Assembly (NCBI RefSeq): GCF_020921035.1
Contig: NC_063151.1
Span: 7,998,001 to 8,062,000 of the forward strand
Direction of reading: 5' to 3'
Source of the DNA: Rhodamnia argentea
Taxonomy: Eukaryota; Streptophyta; Magnoliopsida; Myrtales; Myrtaceae
DNA length: 64,000 bases
Numbering within the stretch: the stretch's first letter is position 1; each line of letters starts with the position of its first letter. A program made the position numbers and the translations under genes. This document shows positions 36,287 through 48,700 of the stretch, piece after piece. The notes beneath the pieces were generated by a model that made no database searches, was not told the DNA's origin, and saw nothing but the letters and a program-made list of their open reading frames with translations.

Positions 36287-38365
36287 ATGGCAAGTGGAAG
36301 TAGAAATACTCGAAATGGCAAGACGACTATGGGAGATTCCGAGTATCCCATTCCCGAATATATCCTTGTGAGTATGCATGTTGGAAAGACAACGACGATA
36401 ATATCAACGTTGTTCCGATTTCGAACGTTGAGCACATCTCAATACAAGAAATTCTTCATCCTCCTACTCGTGTAGAAGAAACATCGACGGCAAATGAGCT
36501 GGAATGGAAGGGCCGAGATAATACATCCGACTTGTGGCTGCACTTCGACAAGGTACATGATAAAGACGAAGGTAAGTATAATATAAATTGTAAATATTGT
36601 TTGCAAACATACAAATTTATCAAAGGATATGGTTACGGAACATTCCGTCGACATCCGACGAAAAAACATCCAACGCAAGCGGGGATCGACACTACGCAAC
36701 AACAAATTTCTGGGTACACCAATCCTAATCCTCATCCGTTATTCCGTTATACCGACGCATTTTATAAACAAACATTAGCTGAACATGTTGCCCTTGATCA
36801 TGCTCCGTTTACTACTGGTGAAAATTTTAATTTGAAATATTTGATAAATACTGCGTTGGTTCCACAAGCACCGACTATTTCAAAAAATACTTTTAAACGT
36901 GAACTTTTTCATCTTTATAAAAAAGGAAAAAAATCTTTAGCAAAATTTTTTACGGAATTCAATGGACGTGTGCATTTAGGTAGCGATATTTGAAGTAATC
37001 CTTGACAAATTCATTCTTATATGGATGTCACGTGTCATTGGATAGGTGACGACTAGACCATTCAAAAAAGACTTATTACATTTCGAGTTTTTGATGAAAA
37101 ACATTCGGCTCATAATATTTATAGAATAATTAGGCAAGTTTTAGAAGAATATAATTTGATAAATAAAGTATTTTCAATTGGTTTTGATAATGCCGCCGCA
37201 AATACCACGTCCATTCCCGAATTAGAAAATATTTGCAAACCCTCTTTTGGCGGACAATTTTTCACATTAGATGTGCTTGCCATGTTTTAAATTTATGTGT
37301 ACAAGATGATTTACGAACTCTTGACACTTCTCTCCCTCCAATAAAGGGTGCAATTAAATTTTTATGGAGTCGTGCCCATTTTATGAAAGCATGGGGAAAA
37401 TTTTGTAAACAACATGGGAGAAAGGCAAAAAGGTTTCCAAAAGATATTCTGACTCGTTGGAATTCTACCTACGAGTTGTTTTGTCAAACTTTTAAATACA
37501 AAAATTTATTATATATGTTTATTTTGCAAAATATTCTCGAAATTACTTTACTTCCACAACATTGGGACGTTTGCAAATTTTTTTTAAATTTTTTGAAAAT
37601 TTTTAATGATGTTACTAATACTTTATCGAGTATTTATTATCCTATTACGCATTTATTTTTAATAAAGTGTGTTAATATTGGTAGCGTTTTTAGTGAATAT
37701 GAAAAAGATACTGAATTAGATCGGACTATTTTAGTAATGTGAGAAAAATGATTGAATTATTATTTTCAAATTCTTCTTGTCTATTTAGTTGGTATTGTTT
37801 TTTATCCACATATTAAATTAGACGGTTTACTAGATTATTTGAATGTGTATTATCATGATTGTTTACATTTAGAAGATTCAATAGATATTTCAAATATACA
37901 ATGACATGTTAAAGAATCTATAATAGTATTATATGGAGAATTTTGTAGTAGATATGGTTTAAGTGATTCTGGATCTTTACAATTTATCGCCTCACGTAGC
38001 GAAACCGGTAGTTCACTTAGTAGATGGTACAATATGCTCAAGAGTAGGCAAAAAATAAAAATAAAAAGAGGCAACAAGTAGTATTTCTGAATTAGAAAAA
38101 TATTTAACCACTCAATTTGAGTTTCGTGATGCAGAACATAGTACAGATTTCGAAATCCTAAAGTGGTGGAAGAGTCACCAAATCGATTACTCGGTTCTCA
38201 CTCTCATCGCTTGCCGGATATTAACAACCTCTTCTTCAACGGTTGCAGTTGAATAAGTATTTAGCGCCGGAGGACTAGTTTTGGACTTTCGTTGTTCAAG
38301 ATTAAGCCCGTAGTCCGTGGAAGTTCAAGCTTATGTCGACGATTGGACGAAAGCTAAATATCGAC
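36287..38365 (+). pseudogene. hAT transposase pseudogene
   Basis: Starts near the ATG at 36287 (MASGSRNTRNGK). A BED-type zinc finger follows (NCKYC ... FRRHPTKKH). Central parts read as DVTCHWIGDDWTI, VFSIGFDNAAANTTS, HIRCACHVLNLCVQD and DILTRWNSTYEL, typical of the hAT RNase-H-like fold. The C-terminal dimerisation region reads ILKWWKSHQIDYSVL, then VFSAGGLVLDF and VDDWTKAKYRHQ. Frame changes (between 36470 and 36530, about 36990, 37230 and 37740) and stops near 38253 and 38309 break it. It is the Ac-like branch and cannot be functional as read. Confidence 0.85.
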
Positions 38366-38767
38366 ACCAAGAGCTGGATCGATAACACGAATTTTTTAGT
38401 GAGGATTGTGGAGACACCACCGCGGTACCACAACGAGTAGCGACGATTAACGATGAGGTAAGTTGGGGTTATCAAGGTAAAAGAACTACATGTACTTTGA
38501 TTCTTCTATCCCCAAGAAGATATGTAAGCACTTAATGATAATTAATTAAATTCAAGCCCATTCCTCCTCTCTTTTTTTCCCCCCCATATTTTATTATAAT
38601 GTACAATTTGATTATAATTTTTAATTTATTATGTTCATTTTATTATTTGTTATTTTAAAAATTAAAATTAAAAAACAGAATCGGAATTGACCCGGAACCG
38701 CCGGTTCCAAATCGGAACCGGCCCGGAACCGCCGGTTCCGATTCCGCCGGTGAACCGGCCATGTCTA

Positions 38768-39299
38768 CTTAAGATAACAACAAGAAAAAAAAAAGGGATA
38801 AGTCCAAGGCGACTTTTTCTTGTTTGATAAGTCAAACTGGGACTTCTTTTTCTTGGCGAATCTTGGACTCTCCAGGCGGTGCATACATACTCCAAAAGAG
38901 AGTGCGTTGTGGTTTTCCATGCGAAGTCGGTGGGCAGAGGTGACTTTCTCGTGGGCTTTCAAGTTTCATAAATTACATCAAAAGACTTGAGTGTTTCAAT
39001 ACTCAATTAAATCTTATCGTAAGATTTGTATTTAATTCCTTTATGAAATTGAAATATTATTTCACGAAAAATTATAGAGTTAAACACTGTGAAGTTCTTG
39101 GATGTAATTGGGGCCGAAAAATATTGAGATTATTTGAGTGACTTGAGTGTCGTTTATAATCTTCGTGTATCGCTTGATCGAAATTCGTTGCTGCTCTTCT
39201 CGTAAACGTAAATCTCTACAATCGAACCACATATATCTAGTGTTCGATTTATTTTCTTATTTTATCTATTTATTGTTCGATCGGTTGTTCCGCGCAATA
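38768..39299 (+). repeat. 3' LTR, right part (after hAT insertion)
   Basis: Starts with the right hAT target copy CTTAAGAT, then ATAACAACAAG as in the 5' LTR at about 32846, and runs to GCAATA at 39299. The retrotransposon target duplication GTTAC follows. Confidence 0.9.
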
Positions 39300-39304
39300 G
39301 TTAC

Positions 39305-40783
39305 TATTATAGGTTCGTGCTCAAAATTGATACACACGATATATATCGGGTGGAAGAACATTCCCATAGTGAAAGGTGTCAAATGGGAAACTGGGTTCCA
39401 GTTTCCATAATTGGACAGGCTTCACCGTCAAGTTTGTGTCGAAGACTTGATTTGGCCCGAATGCGGATACTGACTGACATCCTGCAAAGTGCAAACGAGC
39501 TTTGCTTTAGTTTTGCGTGATTGCTTCGTCAAGAAGCTCCCTTTGAACCTGCTACGGATCCCACCTCTCTAATCCCGTTTTCTTGAGGTTCACGTGTCCA
39601 TCTCGGCCCGATTACTTTCCCACCACGCAAGCAATCAAATTCTGTTTCAGAGAGGTGTATCTGTTGCCGCCTGAAAAGTAATCCTAGTGAATAATACGGT
39701 TGAGGTTCGTTTAATTCGATCTCCTCCAACCATCAGTGTGGTTTCATCAGTGAAGGAGCAATCATAGTAAGGCGGCGGTGAAGTGCCTCTGCAGTGTCTG
39801 GAAGTTCCTGTTCTCTCTGTTGGTTCATCGAATACGCAATATAGCAGTACCTGAAATGGACATGAAGTGGTGGCAGTACCTGAAATGGACATGAAGTGGT
39901 GGACAGTATGATCAATTAGTATGCTGACCGAGACGTTTGAAGGAACCGGCACAAACTGCATTGAGGTTACGATCCGTCTTGCCTACAGCGCAGCACTCTT
40001 ACCGGAGAATGTGGAGTGCGGACAGGACTAGAAGGGAAAAAAAAAGGCATGCGAATCAAGTGGGCACATGGAGAAGATATAAGATGTACCTGTATTGATG
40101 TATCTGTATTGCCCGTTTGTTTTAATAAGGGAAGAAGCATGTGCAGAAAGTAAACAGAAGTGAAGCACATGGGGATGGGGGCAAGCAGCATCATGCCAAC
40201 ACTTTTAAGCACACCAAATCCAAACATCTTTCTTTTCTTTTCTTCTCTTTTCTTTTGGGGTGGGAGCAGGATGTGATATATTCATCCCCCCTCAGCCCCC
40301 ATTGGGTTAGAACTTAGAAGTACAACTCAAACTCGCTCAACAAAAAGCCAGAATGCAGAAAAAAGTTGAAAGAGATGAAGATGGAAGAGAGTGGTGACTG
40401 GTGAGGCTTGTGGCCCTACTCCTCCACATGGAATACAAAGTCTTTTGGAAAAAGAAAGAAGTGGGGGAAGAATCAGACAACTTCACAACACCCACACATG
40501 ACATGCCTCCCAAATTGCAGTTGCACTTCCCACTTCCACTTCCACTTGCACATGCACATATTCTTTTCTCCCTGTCCAGATCTTATCCATCTCCCACCTC
40601 TAATCATGATACATCACCATTGACAGAATATCTAACAACTCATCTTCTCCTCTCTCTCTGTCTAACTATGGCTACTCTATACACACCACCAATCTTTAAT
40701 CAAATTAAAGCCAGTCGCCGATGAAGTAAACAGGGAAATTACAAGTTGGTTATAAACGGCGTTCAGTTTCTTGCGTTGACGGA
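39305..40783. other. Intergenic region right of the transposon nest
   Basis: No ZIP 3' exon is seen although this is where it would be expected. It holds a short tandem duplication (39844-39901) and the probable 3' UTR of the glycosylase gene near 40.7 kb. No other gene is supported. Confidence 0.55.
39844..39901. repeat. Perfect 29-bp tandem duplication
   Basis: Two identical adjacent 29-bp copies (39844-39872, 39873-39901), each beginning GCAGTACCTGAAATGGACAT and ending GAAGTGGTG. Identity implies recent slippage or unequal exchange. Confidence 0.95.
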
Positions 40784-41770
40784 TCAAGCGGTGGCCTGTT
40801 CTGCTAATGCCGTGCACTGAAGGTGGCGATGGCAAGTGATCAAGTGATCATTGGTGAGGCCAGCAGCTTGCATGAAGGAGTGAACTACAGTTGGACCGAC
40901 GGATCTGAATCCCCGCCTTAGCATGTCTTTGCTTATGCTCTCTGATTTCGACGTTTTCACCGGAATCTTGTGGCCCCATTTGTATCGCGTAGAAATTGGC
41001 TTGTAGTTGACGAATCCCCATATGTACTTGTCAAACGACCCAAATTCCCTCTTGATCTGCAGTATTTCAATTCCCTTATCGATGAGATTTCACATATGTG
41101 CCTATGTTACTCGTCCTAAGTCTGGTCACGAATTTGTCTAGTTCTGGACTTGTGGGGGCTAGGTTTACAATCAGATCAAACACATTTCTTCCCCGAAAAA
41201 GGAAGAAGTGAGAATAGGGAAAGTCTCTTCTGAAGAAAAGTGTCACGATAATGAATATTGTGCAATTAACAAGGACATAACAGGCGTTTCCATTGATGCC
41301 TTTACACATGCACTTGTCATCTACTTTCTTAGTGCATACATTACTGGTATTGAACAGTGAAGAGTAGGTGGTGGAAGTGAATTACCTCGAGGATGCGAAG
41401 GGAATTATCAACAACACCGCGAACTCGGGTTATGTCCACACTGTACTTAGAGCTAATCCATGTGATCTGCTTGTCAGTGAAGGTGGCGACTGTTCCTGCT
41501 TCAAATCCTGAAAAGGCATTCCTGGATGTCCATAGGAGGAAGAAGGAGAAATGAGTGTTCTGCATAGCTGCAAGTTTTAGACGTTAAATTTCATTGCTGG
41601 ATTGGTTGAAACTTTGTCATTCTCACCTAAAATCTTGACGTTTCCGCAAGATTGAAGTCCAGTCTGAACCCACCTGAGCGCCACTCAGCACAAGCAATTC
41701 GAACAACACCCTACAGTTAGCATCAACCTTGATTTATCAGGATCAGGATTTTAACACGCACGCAGCACAT

Positions 41771-41810
<40 letters not shown>

Positions 41811-42606
41811 GGACGGACCTGTCATCATGTACTGGCACTCCCCATTCTTGGTCGTGATAAGCGATATACAGAGGATCTGCAAGAAAATATGATAATTCCA
41901 CACGATTCAAAACTAGGAATGTCATCAGCAGGAATATGTACACGAACGAACAGACACAACAGAGCAGACCTGAATTGCTGGTGATGAAGCTGCACCGCCT
42001 GTCTTCCTCCATAATCGCCATTGCTGTTGGCGGTGGAGAATCGAGAGGGACAACTCGGGCATCGAACTTAGCTGACTTACATCTCCCATAATGTGCAACC
42101 CGCATCTTGCGCTGGGCTTGTTGGAGGGCCATCTGTTCCCTCCTCCCGGCTGCTATGCTTCCGGGGCTCTCCAGGATCAGCGATGATGAATAAGACTCGA
42201 CCACTGCAACATTACTCCTACCGTTGAAACTCTTCGACTTCTTTCTGTCAAGCAAAGTAGGAGTGGTGCCTCTGCCACCGCTTCTCAGTGCCGGGTCATC
42301 ATCAATAGAACAAGAATTCAAGGAAGGCCGCGATGATCGGTCGGAAGTGGGAAAGGAACTGGGAGGCGGCAGTGGAGGAGGAGAGGAGTTAGTATGGTAA
42401 CCAGTGGGTACCGACAGGAACACTTTCTTAGCGGTTGGAAGAGAGACCGGAGTCGGACCGGTACTACTACGATTGCAGTTGGGTTGGAGGACGGGCCTTC
42501 CGTTGATCTTGGCGACAGCAGCCACGACAGGAGGAGGAATGCCAGCGCAGGTTTCCGCGGCAGTCGCCATGGCCACCTTAGGTTTCGAGGTGTACATTGG
42601 TTGCAT
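40784..42606 (-). CDS. DNA-3-methyladenine glycosylase I (TAG family)
   Basis: Base-excision repair enzyme that removes 3-methyladenine; the fold is helix-hairpin-helix type. Exons: 42606-41970, 41876-41819, 41710-41627, 41521-41386 and 41056-40784; 395 aa, phases consistent. A long N-terminal extension (about 200 aa), rich in Ser and Pro, is usual for plant members and has no known domain. The catalytic part starts RRCSFITSNSDPLYIAYHD, with YHDQEWG (metal ligand and active-site region), LFELLVLSGAQVGSDWTSIL, RNAFSGFEAGTVA and SVGPTVVHSFMQAAGLTNDH. The zinc ligands appear complete: Cys in RRC, His in YHD, and HLITC near the end. Intron 2 carries a CT repeat next to its donor. Confidence 0.94.
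41776..41807 (-). repeat. GA/CT microsatellite in glycosylase intron 2
   Basis: A pure GA run on the plus strand (CT in the gene sense), 11 bases downstream of the intron 2 donor at 41818. Likely polymorphic. Confidence 0.95.
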
Positions 42607-42687
42607 AATATAGGTTGTCTGCTGCAGAATGAGCTGGAGGAAGGAAATGCAGAGAGAAAAGAGTGATGGGATGAAGAGGAAGGGATG

Positions 42688-42702
42688 TTATATATATATA
42701 TA
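42688..42702 (-). promoter_or_regulatory. TATA box of the glycosylase gene
   Basis: A TATATATATATATA tract lies 82-96 bases upstream of the ATG at 42606 on the coding strand. A start of transcription near 42655-42660 would leave a leader of about 50 bases. It is the only such tract close upstream. Confidence 0.5.
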
Positions 42703-43215
42703 AGAGGAAGGGGAAAGGGTGGTGGTGGGGTAGAGGAGATGCTGTAATAGCATGTGCTGAGGTTCGGTGGCAAGGGTCTCCATGGAAGGGCATGGCCTTT
42801 TTGCTCGTTCTTCTGACAAAAAAAGGATCTTATTCCTGTCAATGATCGCTTCGATTCCTCAAACGACAACCCGAGTAAGAATTATTAGATGATAATTAGG
42901 ATCCGTAAGTAAGAGATTATGATGATGTCCCCTCGCCTTTCTGATGATGCCCGTTTGATTTAATTTCAGCCGTGGTTGAAAAGTCACGTGCTGTTCATAA
43001 CTTGGATGTTTCGTAATACATTTCGGTCAAGCCGCAGAGCCGGGATTAAGGGATTTTTGCAAAAAGCTGTAACCGCTGCAGTTATGAGATGCTTGGCGGA
43101 ATTAGAAGTTGGAGCGCGCCGAAAACTGTTTTAGAAATAATGTACCAAATAACTCCAAGGTGACAGCAATCAAGATTTATTTTTAACATGTGGCATCAAA
43201 GGCTACTTAGAATTT

Positions 43216-43890
43216 GGCAAATCTAACATTCTAAATTAGAAAAAAATTTCAAATAAGGACTTGAAGTGTCATTATTTTTTTCAAATAAGGTCCTAAAGTA
43301 GACATTGTTTTAAATAAAGGCCTCAAGTACCCTTATTATTTCAAAGAAAGGCCTGACCAAATAGCAATTTTCGTTATTTGCTTCTTCTTCCTTTTTTTTT
43401 TTTGAATTGTTTCCTTTTTTCTTTGCTTTTTCTTTATATTTTTCCTCCCTCATTTTCGCCGGTGGCCGGTCCCATGGCTAGCTACTGGTGAGCCACAACC
43501 TAGGCGAGGCCACACTTGAGGGCCATGTGGGACGACCTCACCTCGCCCGGGCAAGGTGGGGCTGTCAAGGCTAGGCTAGATCTAGCGAGGGCCGGCCTCA
43601 CTTGTGGCCGGCGAGGGCTCGCCTCGCCCGGACAAGGCCATCCCCTGCGACCGTTAAGGGCAGCCTTGTCGGTGGCCAATCTCACGTCCAACCGCTGGCG
43701 AAAATGAGGAGAACAAAATAGAGGGAAAAAGAAAGAAAACTAGAAGGAAAAAAAATGACGAAAATGCCTTTGGTTAGGTCTTTCTTTGAAATAAAGACAG
43801 CAGCCTTTAATTGAAAGAATGTCCACTTCAAGCTTTTTTTTTTTTAAAAATGAGAACAAATCAGGCTTTCATTTAGAATTCTCCCTCCTA
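43216..43890. repeat. Foldback repeat element A with GC-rich core
   Basis: Left arm phrases such as ATTTCAAAGAAAGGCCTGAC recur inverted in the right arm (reverse strand ATTTCAAAGAAAGACCTAAC). Each arm contains several short units like TTTCAAATAAGGACTTGAAG. The centre (about 43455-43690) is very GC-rich (GGCCGGCGAGGG and similar) and produces open frames by composition only. No coding function is seen. Confidence 0.75.
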
Positions 43891-44401
43891 AATGAGTGAA
43901 TGCGTGGGGGAGAGAAAAGGTAAAAGGAACATAGAGACATGACAACCACTCAGAGCCTATGAAGAAGGACATGATGAGAGGGATTTTAGCTATGCACCTA
44001 ACTAGCACCCGCAGCATTAACCAAATGTCTAATGAGTGTTTGGGGGTGAATTTTGCTTTAAAACGTTCTTATTCTCTTGTTAAAGATATTTAGAGTTCAA
44101 CATTTGCGGAAAAATTAATCCTTAATGCGTTTATTAATTACTATGCTTCGTACTCTTTACTTGGACTTACTGGTTTCGGCTATTAATACCTTACTTGCAC
44201 TTCAAGGGATTCAAAAAGTGTTCTCAAATGCCTTCTCATTTTAATTCAAGGGCGATGCTTTACACATTATAAATACAGAGATAATGTCATATAACATCGA
44301 TAATTAATTGAGAGCTGGCAAAATTTTCGACCCCAAAGAGGAATTCTCGCATACGAGTTTCCGCGCGAGCGGACAATTTTAGTGCTCCTTTCCAAAAAAA
44401 A

Positions 44402-45295
44402 GTGCTGGTAGATTTCTGAAACAATTTGTAAGTGTTAAAAAATGAAAAATAAAAAACTGCTGGAAAAGAAGTTACTGCTCACATAATTTTCAGTATCTTG
44501 TCATTTACCAACTTTCATATGGAGTTACCACTTTTATACTCAGTCATTTTCTTCTGTTGAGTTGCTTATAGATATTTATATTTTGTTTTTGTCATTTACC
44601 AACTTTCATATCAAGTTACCACTTTTATTTCCCTTACTTGCCAACTCTCTCAATTTACCAACTCTTAGAGATTATCGACCTCAATTTCTATGATTACCAA
44701 CTTTTCTTCGATTATGTTACCAACTAATTTTGCGTCATCAACTCCTATTTGAGTTACTTCATTTGTCCTTTTTATTTTGTTTTGCACTTACCAACCTTTT
44801 TATCTCTAATTTTTTTATTTACTTTTGCTCACAACACATTAAATTGATCAGTTATTATATTAGATTGTCAACATCTTTTTTTTTTTTTTTTTTGCGACTT
44901 ATCAACTTTTCTTCGATTAAGTTACTAACTAGTTTTAAGAATTGGTAACTTAATTCAAAAGTCAGTAAATTTAGAGAAGGAAAAAATAAGCAATGTTTGG
45001 TAAGTAACTTAAATGAGAGTTGATAATATAAATATGATCGGTAATTTAGTTTGATAAAAGTTTGTAAATCACTCTGAATTATGTTGGTAATTTCACGTAA
45101 GGATTAGTGAGTTTGAAACCTTGATATATTATAGAAATAAAATTTAATGAGTTAGTACAAAATATTGTTAATTTGCAACCTATCAAAAAGAAGTTCGTAA
45201 TTTCATGAAAGTGTTGGTAAATTAGCAACAAGTTATCCGGAAGTCGCTCATTTTCTCGTACCAACAATTTATCTGCACTTACCAGCATCTATTGA
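44402..45295. repeat. Foldback element with many TTACCAACTT motifs
   Basis: The left half repeats TTACCAACTT or GTTACCACTTTT at least eight times. The right half holds the reverse forms (TTGGTAACTT, TTGGTAAGTAAC, GTTGGTAATTT). The ends share TGCTGGTA in inverted orientation (about 44402 and 45285). Dense terminal-region motifs in inverted halves suggest a non-autonomous DNA transposon; class unknown. Confidence 0.6.
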
Positions 45296-45787
45296 GATTT
45301 AGTTGGACTGAGATAAATCCGTATTGTTTGGCATTGTGACACACCCAAAGTCGAAAGATGCAAATTACCAAGCTGCTAGAACTCCATGGAGATCCAATGA
45401 CAAGGGAAACGAAAACCGAGATTTGCTTTATCCGATATCAAACAAGAGCTACGAGCTTGAGCTAAGTTGAATCGGACCCAACAGAAATAAGAAGCAAAGC
45501 TCATGTAAATTCTCAAGGTAGTGTAAGCCTGCGGATCTCCGACACAACATCCATTACTCGTCTTCGTACAAATAATCATACAAGGACCCGAAATACAGTG
45601 AGCCGAGGTTAGACTCTCAGTGCTAGCGTGAGCGTTAAGCCGGTTATTTTAGTTGCTGTGTGAATGTGAAAAAGGCTAACAAAGCGGGAAAAAGTCGTTT
45701 GTTCCTTCCTTTGCCTTCACGCTCACCGTTAGCCATCATCACGATTATGCCTTCAGACTCTCCTTCTGGGCAAAGTCTGTGCGAGAT
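45296..45787. other. RGLG upstream region
   Basis: About 490 bp between the foldback element and the RGLG start codon. The last 100 bases are pyrimidine-rich and probably leader. A 3' part near 45630 reads GGTTATTTTAG. No gene recognised. Confidence 0.45.
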
Positions 45788-48700
45788 ATGGGCAACTTCT
45801 TCTCTTTTCTCAAGAGCGGCTTCCGCCAGCAACCCCGCCGTCCTGCCACCACCCGAAGCACGAGCATAACCAGCAGTAGATCTCCTGACCATCTGACAGA
45901 GGTGAAAATGGATTCGTCTGCCAAGCAGAGATATGCCTTCATTCCGGATCGCTTCTCGTCCCTCGATCAGGTACGTTTGGCCCTGCCGAGACGACCGACT
46001 GCCATACCCCAGTAGTAAAACAGTAGGGTGCAAAACATTGATTTCTCAGTGTGCGGCGCTAAACTAAGGATGTTTCTGGTATAGGTCACGACGGCCTTAA
46101 GAGAAGCCGGGCTGGAGTCCTCCAATCTTATCCTCGGCATAGATTTCACCAAAAGCAATGAGTGGACAGGTTTTACAAGATGTGTTGAGCCTTGAAATTC
46201 GTTAATTTAGTTAGAACCCGGTTTCCATTATCTAACAAAATCGAATGCTATCAGGCAAGGTCTCGTTCAACAACCGGAGCTTGCATCGCATCGGAGACGT
46301 GCCGAATCCCTATGAGACAGCCATCTCTATCGTCGGCAAGACGTTGGCTCCATTAGACGAAGACAACTTAATTCCTTGTTTTGGCTTTGGGGATGGTATG
46401 ATTATTCATCTCCTATATCATGGTTATTCGCTTCCTAAATCCTGTCTGGTGTCTCTGTATCTCACCATCTTAATCTCCCCTGCCCCCAACTCTCTAAGTC
46501 ACGACTCATGATCGAGAAGTATTCAGCTTTCACAGCGATCATTCCCCCTGCCATGGATTCGAGGAAGTTTTGGCCTGCTATAGAAGAATAGTTCCGAGCT
46601 TGAAGCTTGCAGGTTGGTGGTTCCTGGCATGTTTATAGCTGTCACTTCCCTTTCTCCCTGGACTAGTCTTGAGTACCTAGTTTTTCGCTTTGTTAATTAG
46701 GGCCGACATCTTACGGACCGATAGTCGAGGCCGCCATGGACATTGTGGAGAAAAGTGGCGGCCAGTTCCATGTATTGGTTATCATTGCAGATGGCCAGGT
46801 TTGAACATGAATCGCCCCCTTCTCTCTCTCTCCTTCTCTCACCTCCTGCATTCACGCCATGATAAAAGTTGAGGCATCAATACAAATGCGATGCCCCGGC
46901 GTAACTTCAAGCCCTTTTCTAGATTCGGACATGCGAATCTTACCAATTACGCGGTATAAATTATGTGATACAAAGGTTTAACCGGTCTTTTATACGATCT
47001 TTGTATTTCCGATAGTGTATATCACAGATGACAGACCATTGAAAGATTTTCATACAGATGAAGAGCAATAACTGAAATTAAACACACAGGTCACAAGAAG
47101 TGTGGATACAAGGGATGAAGAGCTCAGTCCACAAGAAGAGAGAACAATTGGCTCCATTGTGGAAGCAAGGTAGAACTAGAACTTTGCCGCTTCTTTTTTG
47201 CCAATTGAGTCCGAAACCTTTTGCGCGAAAGGTATCGGCCCAAATTCTCCGTTCGGCCGCAGCAGAGATTTCTGCAAAATTAGTGTACAGTTTCTATAAA
47301 TCCTGCTTATGGTAGAGCCTTATGCTACGTAGAGAAGTGAACGCAAAATTAGTGTCCGTTCTGATGGAGATTCTCGTATCCTAGCTTGTTCCCGCTTGCA
47401 ATCGTCCTTGTTGGAGTTGGAGACGGGCCTTGGGAAGACATGCAAAAGTTCGACGACAGGATTCCTAAACGTGAATTTGATAATTTTCAGGTTACCCCTC
47501 TTCTCTTTCTCCTACTACTCCTACTCCTACTCCTACTCCTACTCCACTCACTTCTATGGTTGAGAGTTTAAAGCCATGGGATTGTCGCAGTTGTGGTTGA
47601 GGGATGGATTTCCAGTTTAGGAGCTGGAGATTACCCGTTCGGATCTCACAAACTGTGTGCAAACTACTTTAAATTGGGGCCACCGGTACAGGCAAAAAAT
47701 TTAGATTTAATCGATTTACAAAGTATGCGGAATATTTCACGGGGTCTCAAGTAGCCGGGTCACCATGCCCGTGGCCCTCAAATTATTAAAAAAAATAACA
47801 ATATTAAAGAAGAAATTTTCGGACTGGACACTTCATTAAAGAAAATTTTTTGGGTCTGAGCAGTTTGTGAATTTCACTAGCATCATGTCTAAAAGTGGAA
47901 GTCCATCGGAGAAAGAAGCGGCGTTTGCTCTTGCTGCTCTCATGGAGATCCCCTTCCAGTACAAAGCCACCCTCGCTCTTGGACTGCTTGGGTATGTATG
48001 TCTGCGTCCCAGATCTTCTCTCCCCGTTACCAACATTCAGCATCTTTTCACTCCATTCAATAGCAATGCATCGACTTCACTGAATCTAGTAATTTATCTA
48101 TTGTTCCCTGATCCCACCGAAATCTGAATGTTCAATTCCTCTATTGAACCAAAAAAGGCATGCTAGGGGCAAAGCAAAGAGGGTGTTTCCACGTCCTCCG
48201 CCACCAGGAGGTCCGCACCGGGATGGTGGAATCAGAATGCCTACCAACCTCTCAGCCTCAGCTGATGACCAGCAGAACCAGGTAGCGAGTTTTGCTTTCT
48301 CATCTGTTAGTTTTTTGAGCTGGAAGGTACTGCACTGCTGTGCTGGGCTAGAAAGGTGAGAGGCACATTAGTAGTGTAATCTACCGGTTCGAATGTTTGT
48401 CGGTTAGACAGACCAGAGAGTAATCTGTGATATCGAAAGCATTCTGCCAAATCTTTCCAATATAATCCATCACGGGTATTCCGTTACATGAATGCAAGTT
48501 GGTCCTGCTATGAACCAAATTCACATGAAGTTATTTGAAGAAATAAACCCAGGAGTTACTTCCTTTCACAGTTGTCTATGTATTCCCTGGCTCTAGCGGA
48601 TAACTAGATTCAGTAAAGACTCCTACAACATGATTTTACCTAGCAACTGGACTAATTTGCAATGTCTTACACTGCAACACTACAGATGGGCTTTCCAATA

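Larger units (their letters stand above)
35888..38767 (+). mobile_element. hAT-family DNA transposon (decayed), nested in the 3' LTR
   Basis: 2880 bp with 11-bp terminal inverted repeats TAGACATGGCC and GGCCATGTCTA. The 8-bp target duplication is CTTCAGAT on the left (35880-35887) and CTTAAGAT on the right (38768-38775), one mismatch. The ends are rich in CCGGGCCC and CCGGTTCC-type motifs. A mutated transposase gene fills the middle. The LTR sequence continues at 38776 exactly where it broke off, which proves the order: Copia first, hAT later. Confidence 0.92.
32665..39299 (+). mobile_element. Degenerate Copia-type LTR retrotransposon with nested hAT
   Basis: Two LTRs (32665-33382 and 35704-39299, the latter split by a hAT insertion) flank about 2.3 kb of internal DNA. 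Both LTRs begin TGTTAGAAT and end GCAATA. The 5-bp target duplication GTTAC is found at 32660-32664 and 39300-39304. Gag, protease and integrase remnants are present, but no reverse transcriptase or RNase H, so it could not have moved by itself in this form. It sits in an intron of the ZIP relic. Confidence 0.9.

Noticed and set aside
39305-40300. Search for the missing ZIP 3' exon after the retrotransposon
   Set aside because: No frame shows the expected final membrane helices, so I do not extend the pseudogene beyond 32619.
43500-43707. Open frames on both strands in a GC-rich block
   Set aside because: They arise from the GC-rich core of a foldback repeat, with low-complexity Ala/Gly/Arg/Pro content and no domain.
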